Below, in pieces: positions 46,971 through 58,634 of a DNA stretch of 64,000 nt (its first letter is position 1; each line of letters starts with the position of its first letter). Under the pieces are notes generated by a model, which made no database searches, was not told the DNA's origin, and saw only the letters and a list, made by a program, of their open reading frames with translations. This DNA is from Pantoea eucrina (GTDB lineage Bacteria; Pseudomonadota; Gammaproteobacteria; Enterobacterales; Enterobacteriaceae), in NCBI RefSeq assembly GCF_002095385.1, contig NZ_MIPP01000001.1, positions 124,001 to 188,000 on the forward strand, in the 5' to 3' direction. The position numbers and the translations under genes were made by a program.

Positions 46971-47030
46971 ACGGCTGGCCTGACAGCCGTTGAAACCAGC
47001 ACGGGCGTAGGAGTTTCTCCACGCCCGTGC
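46971..47030 (+). ncRNA. Two hairpins between dnaK and dnaJ, position of E. coli tpke11
   Basis: A small stem, ACGGCT (46971-46976) with AGCCGT (46985-46990), is followed by a strong one, GCACGGGCGT (46999-47008) with ACGCCCGTGC (47021-47030), extended by GGAG/CTCC. No T-run follows, so transcription into dnaJ should continue. E. coli has the small RNA tpke11 annotated in this gap. The RNA call is by position only; an mRNA-processing or attenuation hairpin is equally possible. Confidence 0.45.
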
Positions 47031-47053
47031 AACTATGTTAAGGGCAGAACAAA

Positions 47054-48193
47054 ATGGCTAAGAGTGATTTTTACGAGATCTTAGGCGTCTCAAAATCGGC
47101 TGATGAGCGTGAAATCAAAAAGGCTTATAAGCGCCTGGCGATGAAATATCACCCGGACCGTAATCCGGGCGACAAAGAAGCCGAAGCAAAATTTAAAGAA
47201 GTGAAGGAAGCGTACGAAATTCTGACGGATGCTCAGAAGCGTGCGGCCTATGACCAGTATGGTCACGCAGCCTTTGAACAGGGTGGCGGTGGCGGCGGCT
47301 TTGGTGGCGGCTTCGGCGGTGGCGGCGCAGACTTCAGCGATATCTTTGGCGACGTATTTGGCGATATCTTTGGCGGCGGTCGCCGTCAGCGTGCATCACG
47401 CGGTGCCGATTTACGCTACAACATGGAGCTGACGCTGGAAGAAGCGGTACGCGGCGTGACCAAAGAGATCCGCATCCCGGTACTGGAAGAGTGCGACGTC
47501 TGCCACGGCAGCGGCGCCAAAGCGGGCACGCAGCCACAGACCTGTCCGACCTGCCACGGTGCAGGCCAGGTACAGATGCGTCAGGGTTTCTTCACCGTAC
47601 AGCAGGCGTGTCCGACCTGTCACGGTCGCGGCTCGGTCATCAAAGATCCGTGCAACGCCTGTCATGGTCATGGGCGCGTAGAGCGTCAGAAAACGCTGTC
47701 GGTAAAAATTCCGGCGGGGGTAGACACCGGCGACCGTATTCGTCTGAGTGGCGAAGGGGAAGCGGGCGAGCATGGCGCACCGGCGGGCGATCTCTACGTT
47801 CAGGTATCGGTGAAGAAGCACCCTATCTTTGAGCGCGAAGAGAATAACCTCTACTGCGAAGTGCCGATCAACTTTGCGATGGCGGCGCTGGGCGGAGAGA
47901 TTGAAGTGCCGACGCTGGACGGCCGCGTGAAGCTGAAGGTGCCTGCGGAGACCCAGACCGGCAAGCTGTTCCGCATGCGTGGTAAAGGCGTGAAATCAGT
48001 GCGCGGTGGCGCCGTTGGCGACCTGCTGTGCCGCGTGGTGGTGGAAACCCCGGTCAGCCTGAACGATAAGCAGAAAGCGCTGCTGCGCGAGCTGGAAGAG
48101 AGCTTTGGTGGCCCGAGCGGTGAAAAGAACAGCCCGCGTTCAAAAAGCTTCTTTGACGGCGTGAAGAAGTTCTTTGATGACCTGACGCGCTGA
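47054..48193 (+). CDS. dnaJ: Chaperone DnaJ (Hsp40)
   Basis: 379 residues (376 in E. coli). J domain with HPD (33-35) in [11 protein letters not shown], Gly/Phe-rich linker (about 76-105), four CxxCxGxG zinc repeats ([32 protein letters not shown], about 146-205), and C-terminal substrate domains. It stimulates DnaK ATPase and delivers substrates. Confidence 0.99.
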   Translation: MAKSDFYEILGVSKSADEREIKKAYKRLAMKYHPDRNPGDKEAEAKFKEVKEAYEILTDAQKRAAYDQYGHAAFEQGGGGGGFGGGFGGGGADFSDIFGDVFGDIFGGGRRQRASRGADLRYNMELTLEEAVRGVTKEIRIPVLEECDVCHGSGAKAGTQPQTCPTCHGAGQVQMRQGFFTVQQACPTCHGRGSVIKDPCNACHGHGRVERQKTLSVKIPAGVDTGDRIRLSGEGEAGEHGAPAGDLYVQVSVKKHPIFEREENNLYCEVPINFAMAALGGEIEVPTLDGRVKLKVPAETQTGKLFRMRGKGVKSVRGGAVGDLLCRVVVETPVSLNDKQKALLRELEESFGGPSGEKNSPRSKSFFDGVKKFFDDLTR

Positions 48194-48215
48194 TTCAGCG
48201 TCAGGGCAACACACG

Positions 48216-48246
48216 AAAAGCGGAGAGGTGACTCTCCGCTTTTTTA
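48216..48246 (+). terminator. Terminator after dnaJ
   Basis: AAGCGGAGAG pairs with CTCTCCGCTT around GTGA and runs into a stretch of T. Confidence 0.93.
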
Positions 48247-48343
48247 TTAATTTTAAACTGGCGTAAAGACGCGGCAAGCGGCTTTTATCACAGGGTTAAC
48301 GCGGTTACACTCCTTAACAAATTGTTTTTGCTCAGGAGGAGTT

Positions 48344-49522
48344 GTGAATAAGCCCCGTTCGATTAAAACGTTGCTGAAAAGCTTTATAGAAAGTGATGCC
48401 AGCAACGGCATGGTATTAATTCTCGCTGCGGTCGCGGCCATGATTCTGGCAAACAGTGCAGAGACAGCCGCTGGCTATCAGAGCTTTCTCGCTGAGCCGG
48501 TGCAGATCCGCTTTGGCGCGCTTGATATCAGCAAGAACCTGCTGCTGTGGATCAACGATGCGCTGATGGCACTGTTCTTTCTGCTAATCGGCCTGGAAGT
48601 AAAACGCGAGTTAATCAGCGGCGAGCTGGCCAGTCGCGATCGCGCCATTTTCCCGGTGATCGCTGCCCTCGGCGGCATGGTTGCGCCGGCGCTGATTTTC
48701 CTGATCTTCAACCATGATAACGAGATTGCCCGCAACGGCTGGGCGATCCCGACCGCGACCGATATCGCGTTTGCCCTGGGCGTGCTGGCGCTGCTTGGCA
48801 GTCGTGTTCCCGTGGCGCTGAAAGTGTTCCTGATGGCGCTGGCCATCATTGACGACCTTGGCGCCATTGTGATTATCGCTCTCTTCTATACCAGCGATCT
48901 CTCCGTGCTGTCGCTCAGCGTGGCGGCTGCCGCCATCGTGGTTCTGGCCCTGCTTAACCGCTGTGGCGTGCGTAACATCGCCGTCTATATGCTGGTCGGA
49001 ATTGTGCTCTGGACCGCGGTGCTGAAATCAGGCGTGCACGCCACGCTGGCAGGCGTGGTGGTCGGCTTCTTTGTACCGCTGGAGGAGAAAGAGGGGCATT
49101 CACCGGCAGAGCATCTGGCGCACGGTCTGATGCCGTGGGTGAACTGGCTGATTCTGCCGCTGTTCGCGTTTGCTAACGCCGGGATTTCACTGAGTGGTAT
49201 CACCTTTGGTGATGTGTTCTCACCAGAGCCGCTGGGGATTATCCTCGGGTTACTGATTGGTAAACCGCTGGGTATTACGCTGTTCTGCTGGCTGGCCGTA
49301 AAACTGCGTCTGGCGGCGCTGCCGGGCGGGACAACGATACGCGATATCATGGCCATAGGCGTGCTGTGCGGTATCGGCTTTACCATGTCTATCTTTATCA
49401 GTTCGCTGGCCTTTGACGCCGCGCATGAAGAGCTGGTGACGTTCTCGAAACTGGGTATTCTTAGCGGCTCGCTGCTGTCAGCGGTGATTGGCTATACGCT
49501 ATTGCGCGTTAAGCTGCGTTAA
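48344..49522 (+). CDS. nhaA: Na+/H+ antiporter NhaA
   Basis: 392 residues (388 in E. coli) with GTG start and GGAGGAG upstream. About twelve membrane segments. Key residues visible: [10 protein letters not shown] (unwound helix IV), and the ion-binding pair Asp170-Asp171 in [11 protein letters not shown], equivalent to D163/D164. It exchanges Na+ or Li+ for protons at the inner membrane. In E. coli nhaR follows; here rpsT follows directly. Confidence 0.97.
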   Translation: MNKPRSIKTLLKSFIESDASNGMVLILAAVAAMILANSAETAAGYQSFLAEPVQIRFGALDISKNLLLWINDALMALFFLLIGLEVKRELISGELASRDRAIFPVIAALGGMVAPALIFLIFNHDNEIARNGWAIPTATDIAFALGVLALLGSRVPVALKVFLMALAIIDDLGAIVIIALFYTSDLSVLSLSVAAAAIVVLALLNRCGVRNIAVYMLVGIVLWTAVLKSGVHATLAGVVVGFFVPLEEKEGHSPAEHLAHGLMPWVNWLILPLFAFANAGISLSGITFGDVFSPEPLGIILGLLIGKPLGITLFCWLAVKLRLAALPGGTTIRDIMAIGVLCGIGFTMSIFISSLAFDAAHEELVTFSKLGILSGSLLSAVIGYTLLRVKLR

Positions 49523-49575
49523 CCGGAGAGGAGGCGTCAGCTCCTCATACTCTGCCAGCGGCAGATAACAGGCAC

Positions 49576-49604
49576 AAAAAAACCGGCTATAAGCCGGTTC
49601 TTTC
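49576..49604. terminator. Bidirectional terminator, nhaA / rpsT
   Basis: AACCGGCT-TATA-AGCCGGTT. The minus-strand reading runs into seven T, so it mainly serves rpsT; the plus-strand T-run is weaker. Confidence 0.88.
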
Positions 49605-49629
49605 TACAAAGCGAAAAACAGACGGGCGA

Positions 49630-49893
49630 TTAAGCCAGTTTGTTGATCTGAGCCACCAGGTTTGCTTTATGGCGTGCAGCTTTGTTTTTGTGGATCAGAC
49701 CTTTAGCAGCCTGACGGTCCACGATTGGTTGCATTTCGTTGAATGCGTTCTGCGCAGCAGCTTTGTCGCCGGTTGCGATAGCCGCGTATACTTTCTTGAT
49801 GAAAGTACGCATCATAGAACGGTTGCTCGCGTTATGCTTGCGACGTTTCTCAGATGTTACGGCGCGTTTCTTAGCTGATTTGATATTAGCCAA
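49630..49893 (-). CDS. rpsT: 30S ribosomal protein S20
   Basis: 87 residues. [20 protein letters not shown] is the S20 N-terminus. The start is TTG with GGAG upstream; E. coli rpsT also uses TTG, which is tied to S20 control of its own translation. A strong promoter lies at 49941-49969. Confidence 0.98.
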   Translation of the reverse strand: MANIKSAKKRAVTSEKRRKHNASNRSMMRTFIKKVYAAIATGDKAAAQNAFNEMQPIVDRQAAKGLIHKNKAARHKANLVAQINKLA

Positions 49894-49940
49894 GGTCCAA
49901 CTCCCAAATGTGTTCTATATGGACAAATCAAAGGCCGAGG

Positions 49941-49969
49941 ACTATGCCTTTTGCGCCTTCTTTTGTCAA
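49941..49969 (-). promoter_or_regulatory. rpsT promoter
   Basis: On the minus strand TTGACA, 17 bases, CATAGT, followed by the GC-rich CCTCGGCC discriminator typical of stringently controlled ribosomal promoters. It resembles E. coli rpsT P2. The rest of the 319-bp gap (49894-50212) must also hold the ribF promoter, which I cannot place. Confidence 0.82.
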
Positions 49970-50212
49970 TGGATTTGTGCAAATAAGCGTCGTTTTAACC
50001 ACGACACCCGCTTACGTAATTGATGGCGCAAGATTCTACCAGCAACCCCGCTCTGAATACAGTATTTCGCAACAATTTCTTCATCGGGTATGGTGATTTG
50101 TTGCGCGCCGGCGGGCCAGAGGGCGCTTCAGCACAGGAAAGGCGTGTATACGGGTTAACCTGAGCGCTATTCAAGGGTATAATCCGCCGATTTCCACCGG
50201 TTTGAGTCAGCC

Positions 50213-51151
50213 ATGAAGTTAATCCGCGGTATTTATAATCTGAAACAGCAGCATCGCGGCTGCGTTCTGACCATTGGTAATTTCGATGGTGTGCATCGCG
50301 GTCATCAGGCGCTGATGGCGCAGCTGATTGCAGAGGGCCGTAAGCGCAACCTGCCGGTGGTGGTGATGCTGTTTGAACCGCAGCCGCTGGAGCTGTTTGC
50401 AGGTGAAAAAGCACCGGCCCGTCTGACGCGGCTGCGTGAAAAACTGCGCTGGCTGCAGCGTGCTGGCGTCGACGCCGTACTCTGCATCCGGTTTGATCGT
50501 CAGTTTGCCGCTTATCCGGCTCAGCGTTTTATCAGCGAGCTGCTGGTGGAGAAACTCGACGTGCGTTTTCTGGCGGTGGGTGATGATTTCCGCTTCGGCG
50601 CTGGTCGCGAAGGGGATTTCCTGTTATTACAGAAAGCGGGTGCAGAGTATGGCTTTGAGGTCATCAGCACCCAGACCTTCTGCGACAGCGGTAAGCGCAT
50701 CAGCAGTACGGCTGTCCGTCATGCGCTGGCGCAGGATGATTTTGCGCAGGCGCAGCAGCTGCTTGGCCATCCCTTCAGCATTTCAGGCCGCGTGGTGCAC
50801 GGTGATGCACTGGGCCGTACCATAGGTTTCCCGACCGCTAATCTGCCGCTGCGTCGCGCGGTCACGCCGGTTAAGGGCGTGTTTGCCGTGGAAGTGCTGG
50901 GTCTGACCGCAGAGCCGGTGCCTGGCGTCGCCAACATCGGTACCCGCCCGACGGTAAAAGGTTTACGTCAGCAGCTTGAAGTTCATCTGCTCGACACACA
51001 TATGGATCTCTATGGCCGCCATATTGAGGTGGTGCTGAAACAGAAGATCCGCGACGAACAGCGCTTTTCCTCGCTGGATGCGCTGAAAGAACAAATTGCA
51101 AAAGATGTGGTGACAGCCCGCCAATTCTTTGGGCTACAAACACCGGTTTAA
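50213..51151 (+). CDS. ribF: Bifunctional riboflavin kinase / FAD synthetase
   Basis: 312 residues (313 in E. coli). N-terminal adenylyltransferase with TIGNFDGVHRGHQALM (about 20-35) and ISSTAVRHAL; C-terminal flavokinase with GDALGRTIGFPTANL. It makes FMN and FAD. First gene of the ileS-lspA-fkpB-ispH run. Confidence 0.97.
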   Translation: MKLIRGIYNLKQQHRGCVLTIGNFDGVHRGHQALMAQLIAEGRKRNLPVVVMLFEPQPLELFAGEKAPARLTRLREKLRWLQRAGVDAVLCIRFDRQFAAYPAQRFISELLVEKLDVRFLAVGDDFRFGAGREGDFLLLQKAGAEYGFEVISTQTFCDSGKRISSTAVRHALAQDDFAQAQQLLGHPFSISGRVVHGDALGRTIGFPTANLPLRRAVTPVKGVFAVEVLGLTAEPVPGVANIGTRPTVKGLRQQLEVHLLDTHMDLYGRHIEVVLKQKIRDEQRFSSLDALKEQIAKDVVTARQFFGLQTPV

Positions 51152-51178
51152 TGACCGACAGACGGAATCGAGAATCTG

Positions 51179-53998
51179 ATGAGTGACTATAAATCTACCC
51201 TGAATTTGCCGGAAACGGGGTTCCCGATGCGTGGCGATCTGGCCAAACGCGAACCGGGCATGCTGCAGCGCTGGTACGATGACAATCTCTACGGCATCAT
51301 CCGCGCCGCCAAAAAAGGGAAAAAAACCTTCATCCTGCATGATGGCCCTCCGTACGCAAACGGCAATATTCATATTGGTCACTCTGTTAACAAGATTCTG
51401 AAAGACATTATTGTCAAGTCGAAAGGCATGGCAGGGTACGACTCACCCTATGTTCCGGGCTGGGACTGTCACGGCTTACCGATCGAGCACAAAGTTGAGC
51501 AGATGATTGGCAAGCCGGGCGAGAAAGTCAGCGCGGCAGAGTTTCGTGCCGCCTGCCGCAGCTATGCCGCTGAGCAGGTAGAAGGGCAGAAAAAAGATTT
51601 TATCCGCCTTGGCGTGCTGGGCGACTGGGATCGTCCCTATCTGACCATGAACTTCACGACCGAAGCCAACATCATCCGTGCACTGGGCAAAATCATCGGT
51701 AACGGCCATTTGCACAAAGGCGCGAAGCCGGTGCACTGGTGTATGGATTGCCGTTCAGCGCTGGCGGAAGCGGAAGTTGAGTATTACGACAAAACCTCGC
51801 CGTCTATCGACGTGATGTTCAACGCGCTGGATGCCGACGCGGTGCGGTCAGCCTTTGGCGTCAGCGCCTCAGAGGGGCCGGTTTCACTGGTGATCTGGAC
51901 CACCACGCCGTGGACCATGCCCGCCAACCGCGCGATCTCCCTGCATCCTGAATTTGAGTACCAGCTGGTCCAGATTGAGGGCCGCAGCTTGATCCTCGCT
52001 AAAGATCTGGTGGAGAGCGTGATGAAGCGCGCCGGCATCAGCGAGTGGCAGGTGCTGGGTGAATGCCAGGGGGCAGCGCTGGAGCTGCAGCTGTTTCAGC
52101 ATCCGTTCCTGACGCAGGTTCAGTCGAAAGTGGTGCTGGGTGAGCACGTTACGCTGGAAGCGGGTACCGGTGCGGTGCATACCGCGCCTGGACACGGCCC
52201 GGATGACTACGTAATCGGTCAGAAGTATGGCATCGAGACCGCTAACCCGGTGGCACCAGATGGTACCTATCTGCCGGGCACTTATCCGTCGCTTGATGGC
52301 GTTAATGTCTTCAAAGCTAACGACATGATTGTTGAGCTGCTGAAAGAGAAGGGCGCGCTGCTCCACGTGGAGAAACTGCTGCACAGCTACCCACACTGCT
52401 GGCGTCACAAAACGCCAATCATCTTCCGGGCGACGCCGCAGTGGTTTATCAGCATGGATCAGCAGGGGCTGCGCGCGCAGTCGCTGAAAGAGATTAAAGG
52501 CGTGCAGTGGATCCCGGACTGGGGTCAGGCGCGTATCGAAGCGATGGTTGCCAACCGTCCTGACTGGTGCATCTCGCGTCAGCGTACCTGGGGCGTGCCC
52601 ATGGCGCTGTTTGTGCATAAAGAGAGTGAGCAGCTGCACCCTGACACGCTTGAGCTGATGGAGAAAGTGGCGCAGCGCGTGGAGCAGGATGGCATTCAGG
52701 CGTGGTGGGATCTCGATCCGCGCGAACTGATGGGTGACGACGCCGATCTGTACGTGAAAGTGCCGGATACGCTGGATGTGTGGTTTGACTCCGGATCAAC
52801 CAGCTTCTCGGTAGTCGATGCGCGTCCGGAGTTTGAGGGACACGCGCCGGATATGTATCTGGAAGGCTCCGATCAGCATCGCGGCTGGTTTATGTCCTCG
52901 CTGATGATCTCTACGGCGATGAAAGGCAAAGCGCCTTATCGTCAGGTTCTGACGCACGGGTTTACCGTGGATGGTCAGGGTCGCAAGATGTCGAAGTCGA
53001 TCGGCAACACGGTAGCGCCGCAGGATGTGATGGATAAGCTTGGCGCCGACATTCTGCGTCTGTGGGTCGCCTCTACCGACTACTCCGGCGAAATGGCGGT
53101 ATCGGATGAGATCCTGAAACGCGCTGCCGACAGCTATCGCCGTATTCGTAACACCGCACGCTTCCTGCTGGCTAACCTGGCGGGCTTTAATCCGGCTACT
53201 GACTGCGTTACGCCGGAAGAGATGGTGGTGGTCGATCGCTGGGCGGTAGGACGTGCGCTGGCTGCACAGCAGGATATCGTTGCCTCCTATGAAAACTACG
53301 ACTTCCATGAAGTGGTGCAGCGTCTGATGCACTTCTGCTCCATTGAGATGGGGTCGTTCTACCTGGATGTGATTAAAGATCGCCAGTACACCGCGAAGGG
53401 CGACAGCCTGGCGCGTCGCAGCTGCCAGACCGCGCTGTGGCACATTGTGGAGGCGCTGGTGCGCTGGATGGCGCCTGTCATGTCCTTTACCGCTGATGAG
53501 ATCTGGGGTCACCTGCCGGGCGAACGCGCGCAGTATGTCTTCACTGAAGAGTGGTATGACAATCTGTTCGGTCTTGCGGCGGATGAGCCGATGAACGATG
53601 CGTTCTGGGCCGATCTGCTGAAAGTCCGCGGCGAAGTCAACAAAGCGATCGAGCAGGCGCGCAGCGACAAGCGCATCGGTGGCGCGCTGGAAGCGACGGT
53701 CACGCTTTACGCGGAGCCGGAACTGGGTGCGAAGCTGCAGGCGCTTGGCGACGAGCTGCGTTTTGTGCTGCTGACCTCCGGCGCGACGGTAGCCGATTAC
53801 GCAACAGCGAGCGATGAGGCGCAGCAGAGCGACCTGCTGAAAGGGCTGAAAATCGTTCTGCATAAAGCAGAAGGCGAGAAGTGCCCGCGCTGCTGGCACT
53901 ATACTACCGACATAGGCCAGAATCCGGAGCACGCCGACGTGTGCGGACGCTGTTACTCAAACGTAGCCGGTGACGGTGAAGTACGGAAATTTGCCTGA
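51179..53998 (+). CDS. ileS: Isoleucyl-tRNA synthetase
   Basis: 939 residues (938 in E. coli). Class I synthetase with [12 protein letters not shown] (58-69), editing domain with [17 protein letters not shown] in [10 protein letters not shown] (about 602), and a C-terminal zinc finger (CPRCWHY, CGRCYS). The stop overlaps the lspA start by one base. Confidence 0.99.
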   Translation: MSDYKSTLNLPETGFPMRGDLAKREPGMLQRWYDDNLYGIIRAAKKGKKTFILHDGPPYANGNIHIGHSVNKILKDIIVKSKGMAGYDSPYVPGWDCHGLPIEHKVEQMIGKPGEKVSAAEFRAACRSYAAEQVEGQKKDFIRLGVLGDWDRPYLTMNFTTEANIIRALGKIIGNGHLHKGAKPVHWCMDCRSALAEAEVEYYDKTSPSIDVMFNALDADAVRSAFGVSASEGPVSLVIWTTTPWTMPANRAISLHPEFEYQLVQIEGRSLILAKDLVESVMKRAGISEWQVLGECQGAALELQLFQHPFLTQVQSKVVLGEHVTLEAGTGAVHTAPGHGPDDYVIGQKYGIETANPVAPDGTYLPGTYPSLDGVNVFKANDMIVELLKEKGALLHVEKLLHSYPHCWRHKTPIIFRATPQWFISMDQQGLRAQSLKEIKGVQWIPDWGQARIEAMVANRPDWCISRQRTWGVPMALFVHKESEQLHPDTLELMEKVAQRVEQDGIQAWWDLDPRELMGDDADLYVKVPDTLDVWFDSGSTSFSVVDARPEFEGHAPDMYLEGSDQHRGWFMSSLMISTAMKGKAPYRQVLTHGFTVDGQGRKMSKSIGNTVAPQDVMDKLGADILRLWVASTDYSGEMAVSDEILKRAADSYRRIRNTARFLLANLAGFNPATDCVTPEEMVVVDRWAVGRALAAQQDIVASYENYDFHEVVQRLMHFCSIEMGSFYLDVIKDRQYTAKGDSLARRSCQTALWHIVEALVRWMAPVMSFTADEIWGHLPGERAQYVFTEEWYDNLFGLAADEPMNDAFWADLLKVRGEVNKAIEQARSDKRIGGALEATVTLYAEPELGAKLQALGDELRFVLLTSGATVADYATASDEAQQSDLLKGLKIVLHKAEGEKCPRCWHYTTDIGQNPEHADVCGRCYSNVAGDGEVRKFA

Positions 53999-54495
53999 TG
54001 ACTAAACTCAGTTCTACCGGACTGCGCTGGATCTGGCTGGTGCTGGTCGTCATTGGTATCGATATGGCCAGCAAAGTGTGGGTCATGAACAATATGATGC
54101 TGCATGAAACGCAGCCGCTGATGCCGTTTCTGAACCTGTTCTATGCGCATAACTATGGCGCCGCGTTCAGTTTCCTGGCAGACAAAGGTGGCTGGCAGCG
54201 CTGGTTCTTTGCCGGTATTGCCATTGCCATTGTGGTCGCGCTGCTGGTGATGATGTATCGCAACCGCGCCAGCAACAGGCTCAGCAATATTGCGTATGCG
54301 CTGATTGTTGGCGGGGCGCTTGGCAACCTGTTCGATCGCGCCTGGCACGGTTTTGTCGTCGACTTTATCGACTTTTATGTCGGTAACTGGCACTTCGCCA
54401 CGTTCAATATCGCTGACTGCGGCATCTGCATCGGCGCGGCGCTGGTGGTGCTTGAGGGGTTCTTCAGCCCCAGCGGCAAAAAAGCAACATCCTGA
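53998..54495 (+). CDS. lspA: Lipoprotein signal peptidase (signal peptidase II)
   Basis: 165 residues, four membrane segments. The catalytic aspartates are in [18 protein letters not shown] and the following [10 protein letters not shown]. It removes signal peptides from diacylated prolipoproteins. It overlaps ileS as in E. coli. Confidence 0.97.
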   Translation: MTKLSSTGLRWIWLVLVVIGIDMASKVWVMNNMMLHETQPLMPFLNLFYAHNYGAAFSFLADKGGWQRWFFAGIAIAIVVALLVMMYRNRASNRLSNIAYALIVGGALGNLFDRAWHGFVVDFIDFYVGNWHFATFNIADCGICIGAALVVLEGFFSPSGKKATS

Positions 54496-54564
54496 CGTCT
54501 GCTGCCTGCATGCCGGTCACGGCTGCAGGCGCAGGCATGATGAAAAAGAGAGTAAGGGTAACCG

Positions 54565-55035
54565 ATGACAGAGACAGTTCAGCCCGATAGCGCGCTGCTG
54601 GTGCATTTCACGCTCAAGCTGGAGGATGGCTCTACTGCCGAATCCACCCGTGCTAACGGCAAGCCTGCGCTGTTCCGTCTGGGTGACGGCAGCCTGTCGG
54701 CGGCGCTGGAGCGCGAGCTGCTGGGGCGCAAAGCGGGCGATCAGCTCGCCTTTACCCTGGTGCCGGAAGATGCGTTTGGCGCCAGCAGCCCGGATCTGAT
54801 CCAGTACTTTTCGCGTCGCGACTTTATCGACGCGGGCGAGCCGGAAATCGGCGCAATCATGCTGTTCAGCGGCATGGGCGGCAGCGAGATGCCTGGCGTA
54901 ATCCGCGAAATTTCCGGTGACTCAATCACCGTGGATTTTAATCATCCGCTGGCGGGGCAGCCTGTCCGGTTTGATATCGAAGTACTGGAGATCGATCCGG
55001 CGCTGGAGGATAACAATGCAAATCCTGTTAGCTAA
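54565..55035 (+). CDS. fkpB: FKBP-type peptidyl-prolyl isomerase FkpB
   Basis: 156 residues (149 in E. coli). SlyD-like [22 protein letters not shown] at the start, [18 protein letters not shown], and [20 protein letters not shown]. No signal peptide. It assists proline-limited folding in the cytoplasm. Its 3' end overlaps ispH by 20 bases. Confidence 0.95.
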   Translation: MTETVQPDSALLVHFTLKLEDGSTAESTRANGKPALFRLGDGSLSAALERELLGRKAGDQLAFTLVPEDAFGASSPDLIQYFSRRDFIDAGEPEIGAIMLFSGMGGSEMPGVIREISGDSITVDFNHPLAGQPVRFDIEVLEIDPALEDNNANPVS

Positions 55036-55969
55036 CCCGCGCGGTTTCTGCGCCGGAGTGGATCGCGCTATCAGCATCGTTGAGCGGGCGCTGGAGATGT
55101 ATGGCGCGCCAATCTACGTGCGTCACGAAGTGGTGCACAACCGTTATGTAGTGAGCAGCCTGCGCGAGCGTGGCGCGATCTTTATCGAAGAGATCGGTGA
55201 AGTGCCGGATGGTGCCATTCTGATCTTCTCAGCACACGGTGTGTCGCAGGCGGTACGCGCTGAAGCAAAAGCGCGCAATCTGACCATGCTGTTTGATGCC
55301 ACCTGTCCGCTGGTAACGAAAGTCCATATGGAAGTGGCGCGTGCCAGCCGTAAAGGGGTTGAGGCGATCCTGATTGGTCACGCCGGTCATCCTGAAGTGG
55401 AAGGCACCATGGGGCAATACAGCAACCCGAATGGCGGCATGTATCTGGTGGAATCACCGGAAGATGTGTTTAAGCTGACCGTCAAAGATGAGAACAACCT
55501 CTGCTTTATGACGCAGACTACCTTGTCAGTTGATGACACCTCTGACGTCATTGACGCCTTACGTCAGCGCTTCCCGGCCATTATCGGCCCGCGCAAAGAT
55601 GACATCTGCTATGCCACCACTAACCGGCAGGAAGCGGTGCGCGTGCTGGCACAGGATGCTGAAGTGGTGCTGGTGGTCGGCTCAAAAAACTCCTCTAACT
55701 CTAACCGGCTGGCTGAACTGGCGCAGCGCGCAGGCAAGCTGGCGAAGCTTATCGACTCAGCGGATGATATTCAGGAAGAGTGGGTAACCGGCGTAGAATG
55801 TATTGGCGTGACGGCAGGTGCTTCTGCGCCCGATATTCTGGTACAGCAGGTGATCCAGCGCCTGCGTGAACTCGGTGGTGAAGCAGCTATTGAGCTGATC
55901 GGCCGCGAAGAAAATATCGTATTCGAAGTGCCGAAAGAGCTGCGCGTTGACGTGCGCAACGTGCAGTAA
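55016..55969 (+). CDS. ispH: 4-hydroxy-3-methylbut-2-enyl diphosphate reductase IspH
   Basis: 317 residues (316 in E. coli). The last enzyme of the MEP isoprenoid pathway. The three [4Fe-4S] cysteines are in [12 protein letters not shown] (12), [10 protein letters not shown] (about 97) and [11 protein letters not shown] (about 197). ATG 55016 matches E. coli [10 protein letters not shown]; the frame is open upstream inside fkpB. Confidence 0.98.
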   Translation: MQILLANPRGFCAGVDRAISIVERALEMYGAPIYVRHEVVHNRYVVSSLRERGAIFIEEIGEVPDGAILIFSAHGVSQAVRAEAKARNLTMLFDATCPLVTKVHMEVARASRKGVEAILIGHAGHPEVEGTMGQYSNPNGGMYLVESPEDVFKLTVKDENNLCFMTQTTLSVDDTSDVIDALRQRFPAIIGPRKDDICYATTNRQEAVRVLAQDAEVVLVVGSKNSSNSNRLAELAQRAGKLAKLIDSADDIQEEWVTGVECIGVTAGASAPDILVQQVIQRLRELGGEAAIELIGREENIVFEVPKELRVDVRNVQ

Positions 55970-55993
55970 GCGTTTAACATTTGCTACCGTATC

Positions 55994-56020
55994 AGGCCGA
56001 CATTGTTCGGCCTTTTCTTT
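55994..56020 (+). terminator. Terminator after ispH
   Basis: AGGCCGA-CATTGT-TCGGCCT followed by TTTCTTT, at the end of the ribF-ispH operon. Confidence 0.9.
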
Positions 56021-56185
56021 ATGTACGGCTGCGTGCCTCGCCACAACCAGCCGCCGGGATTGCTTTTACTGATAATGTTTTATCGCTGTCCTGAAATTCT
56101 TATATCCCTTTTTTATTGTGGCGTGACGGTTAGCTGATGGTTAACCTGTTTACGCTTTGCATGCATAGTTTTGTATCAGGAATGA

Positions 56186-57007
<822 letters not shown>

Positions 57008-57059
57008 TTGTTGTGAGCCATCGTGATGTGGTTTTTCAGTCGCTAGTCCATTGATTGGC

Positions 57060-57088
57060 AGGGCAATATTTTTATTGCCCTTTATTTT
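57060..57088 (+). terminator. Terminator after dapB
   Basis: GGGCAAT pairs with ATTGCCC across a T-rich loop and is followed by TTTATTTT. Confidence 0.85.
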
Positions 57089-57174
57089 GTCAAAATAACC
57101 TCTTCGCCATAAAATATCTTCGTAATGGGTTTATTTGCAAGTTAACTCATCTTTTTCTCAGCTGCTAAGATTAA

Positions 57175-57194
57175 ATTTGACCATTTGGTCAAAT
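57175..57194. promoter_or_regulatory. RutR operator upstream of carAB
   Basis: ATTTGACCATTTGGTCAAAT is a perfect dyad and contains the full RutR consensus TTGACCA-NN-TGGTCAA. RutR, which senses uracil/thymine, binds upstream of the pyrimidine-regulated carAB promoter P1 in E. coli. The rest of the 465-bp gap (57008-57472) holds the dapB terminator and the ARG boxes. Confidence 0.88.
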
Positions 57195-57423
57195 ATTTTG
57201 CGTAGCTCCGCTTATTCGGCGGTTATTGTTGTCAGGCAACCGATTAATTACCCTATTAAGATGCTGCTTTTGCCCTGTTTGCACTATATTTTAGTTATAG
57301 CCTCCGAAAAACATAAAAAAATAGCCTTTCCGGGTAGACATCAGCAGAGGTGATCATTAGAATGCGCGCAATTTGCCAAAAATCGAGCAGTCAGGCGGTT
57401 TTTACATTGATTCAGGCCAGTAT

Positions 57424-57462
57424 TATGAATTAATATGCATATATTATGACTGTTTATTCCCT
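57424..57462. promoter_or_regulatory. Tandem ARG boxes at the arginine promoter of carAB
   Basis: Two 18-bp ARG-box-like sites, TATGAATTAATATGCATA (57424-57441) and TATGACTGTTTATTCCCT (57445-57462), are separated by exactly three bases, the layout ArgR hexamers require. They lie just before the carA ribosome site, as in the E. coli P2 region. Confidence 0.75.
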
Positions 57463-57472
57463 GGAGGATGTT

Positions 57473-58621
57473 TTGATTAAGTCAGCGCTCTTGGTTCTGG
57501 AAGACGGAACCCAATTCCACGGTCGGGCCATCGGGGCTACGGGTTCGGCAGTGGGTGAGGTCGTTTTCAACACGTCAATGACCGGTTATCAAGAAATCCT
57601 TACTGATCCCTCCTATTCCCGCCAGATTGTTACTCTTACTTATCCCCACATCGGCAACGTTGGCGTCAATATCGCAGATGATGAATCAAACCAGATTCAC
57701 GCTCAGGGCCTGGTGATCCGCGACCTGCCACTGATTACCAGCAACTTCCGCAGTGAAGAGAGCCTTTCTGCCTGGCTACAGCGTAATAATATTGTCGGCA
57801 TCGCTGATATCGATACGCGTAAGCTGACGCGTCTGCTGCGTGAAAAGGGCGCGCTGAACGGCTGCATCATTGCGGGTGACGCGCCGGATGCCGCGCTGGC
57901 GCTGCAGAAAGCGCAGGCGTTCCCAGGGCTGAAAGGTATGGATCTGGCGAAAGAAGTGGCTACCACGGAGACTTACACGTGGCAGCAGGGGAGCTGGACG
58001 CTGCAGGATGGCCTGCCTGAGCAGCAGTCAGCTGACGCACTGCCGTATCACGTGGTCGCCTATGACTACGGCGCCAAGCGCAATATTCTGCGTATGCTGG
58101 TGGATCGCGGCTGCCGCCTGACGGTGGTGCCGGCGCAGACGCCAGCAGAAGAGGTGCTGGCACTCAATCCGGACGGCATTTTTCTCTCTAATGGCCCGGG
58201 CGATCCGGAGCCGTGCGACTATGCAATCCGCGCGATTCAGGCGTTTCTGGAGACAGAAATCCCGGTATTTGGTATCTGCCTGGGGCATCAGCTGCTGGCG
58301 CTGGCCAGCGGTGCAAAAACCGTCAAAATGAAGCTGGGTCACCACGGCGGCAACCATCCGGTAAAAGATCTCGATAATAATACTGTGATGATCACCGCAC
58401 AGAACCACGGTTTCGCCGTCGATGAGAGCCAGATACCGGCCAATCTGCGCGTGACGCATGTGTCGCTGTTTGACCAGACCGTGCAGGGTATTCATCGTAC
58501 TGATAAACCCGCTTTCAGCTTCCAGGGACATCCGGAAGCGAGTCCTGGCCCGCACGATGCGGCGCCGCTGTTCGATCACTTTATCGAACTGATTGAAGCC
58601 TACCGTTCAAACGCGAAGTAA
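57473..58621 (+). CDS. carA: Carbamoyl phosphate synthase small subunit
   Basis: 382 residues with TTG start and GGAGG upstream, as in E. coli; an ATG at 57446 lies inside the ARG operator and is rejected. The C-terminal glutaminase has the nucleophile Cys in [14 protein letters not shown] (about 269) and His-Glu in [13 protein letters not shown]. It supplies ammonia to CarB for arginine and pyrimidine synthesis. Confidence 0.98.
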   Translation: MIKSALLVLEDGTQFHGRAIGATGSAVGEVVFNTSMTGYQEILTDPSYSRQIVTLTYPHIGNVGVNIADDESNQIHAQGLVIRDLPLITSNFRSEESLSAWLQRNNIVGIADIDTRKLTRLLREKGALNGCIIAGDAPDAALALQKAQAFPGLKGMDLAKEVATTETYTWQQGSWTLQDGLPEQQSADALPYHVVAYDYGAKRNILRMLVDRGCRLTVVPAQTPAEEVLALNPDGIFLSNGPGDPEPCDYAIRAIQAFLETEIPVFGICLGHQLLALASGAKTVKMKLGHHGGNHPVKDLDNNTVMITAQNHGFAVDESQIPANLRVTHVSLFDQTVQGIHRTDKPAFSFQGHPEASPGPHDAAPLFDHFIELIEAYRSNAK

Positions 58622-58634
58622 TCAGGAGCCTCCG

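Noticed and set aside
52796..53932. 378-codon open frame opposite ileS
   Set aside because: Antisense of the synthetase; long antisense frames are common in GC-rich coding DNA.
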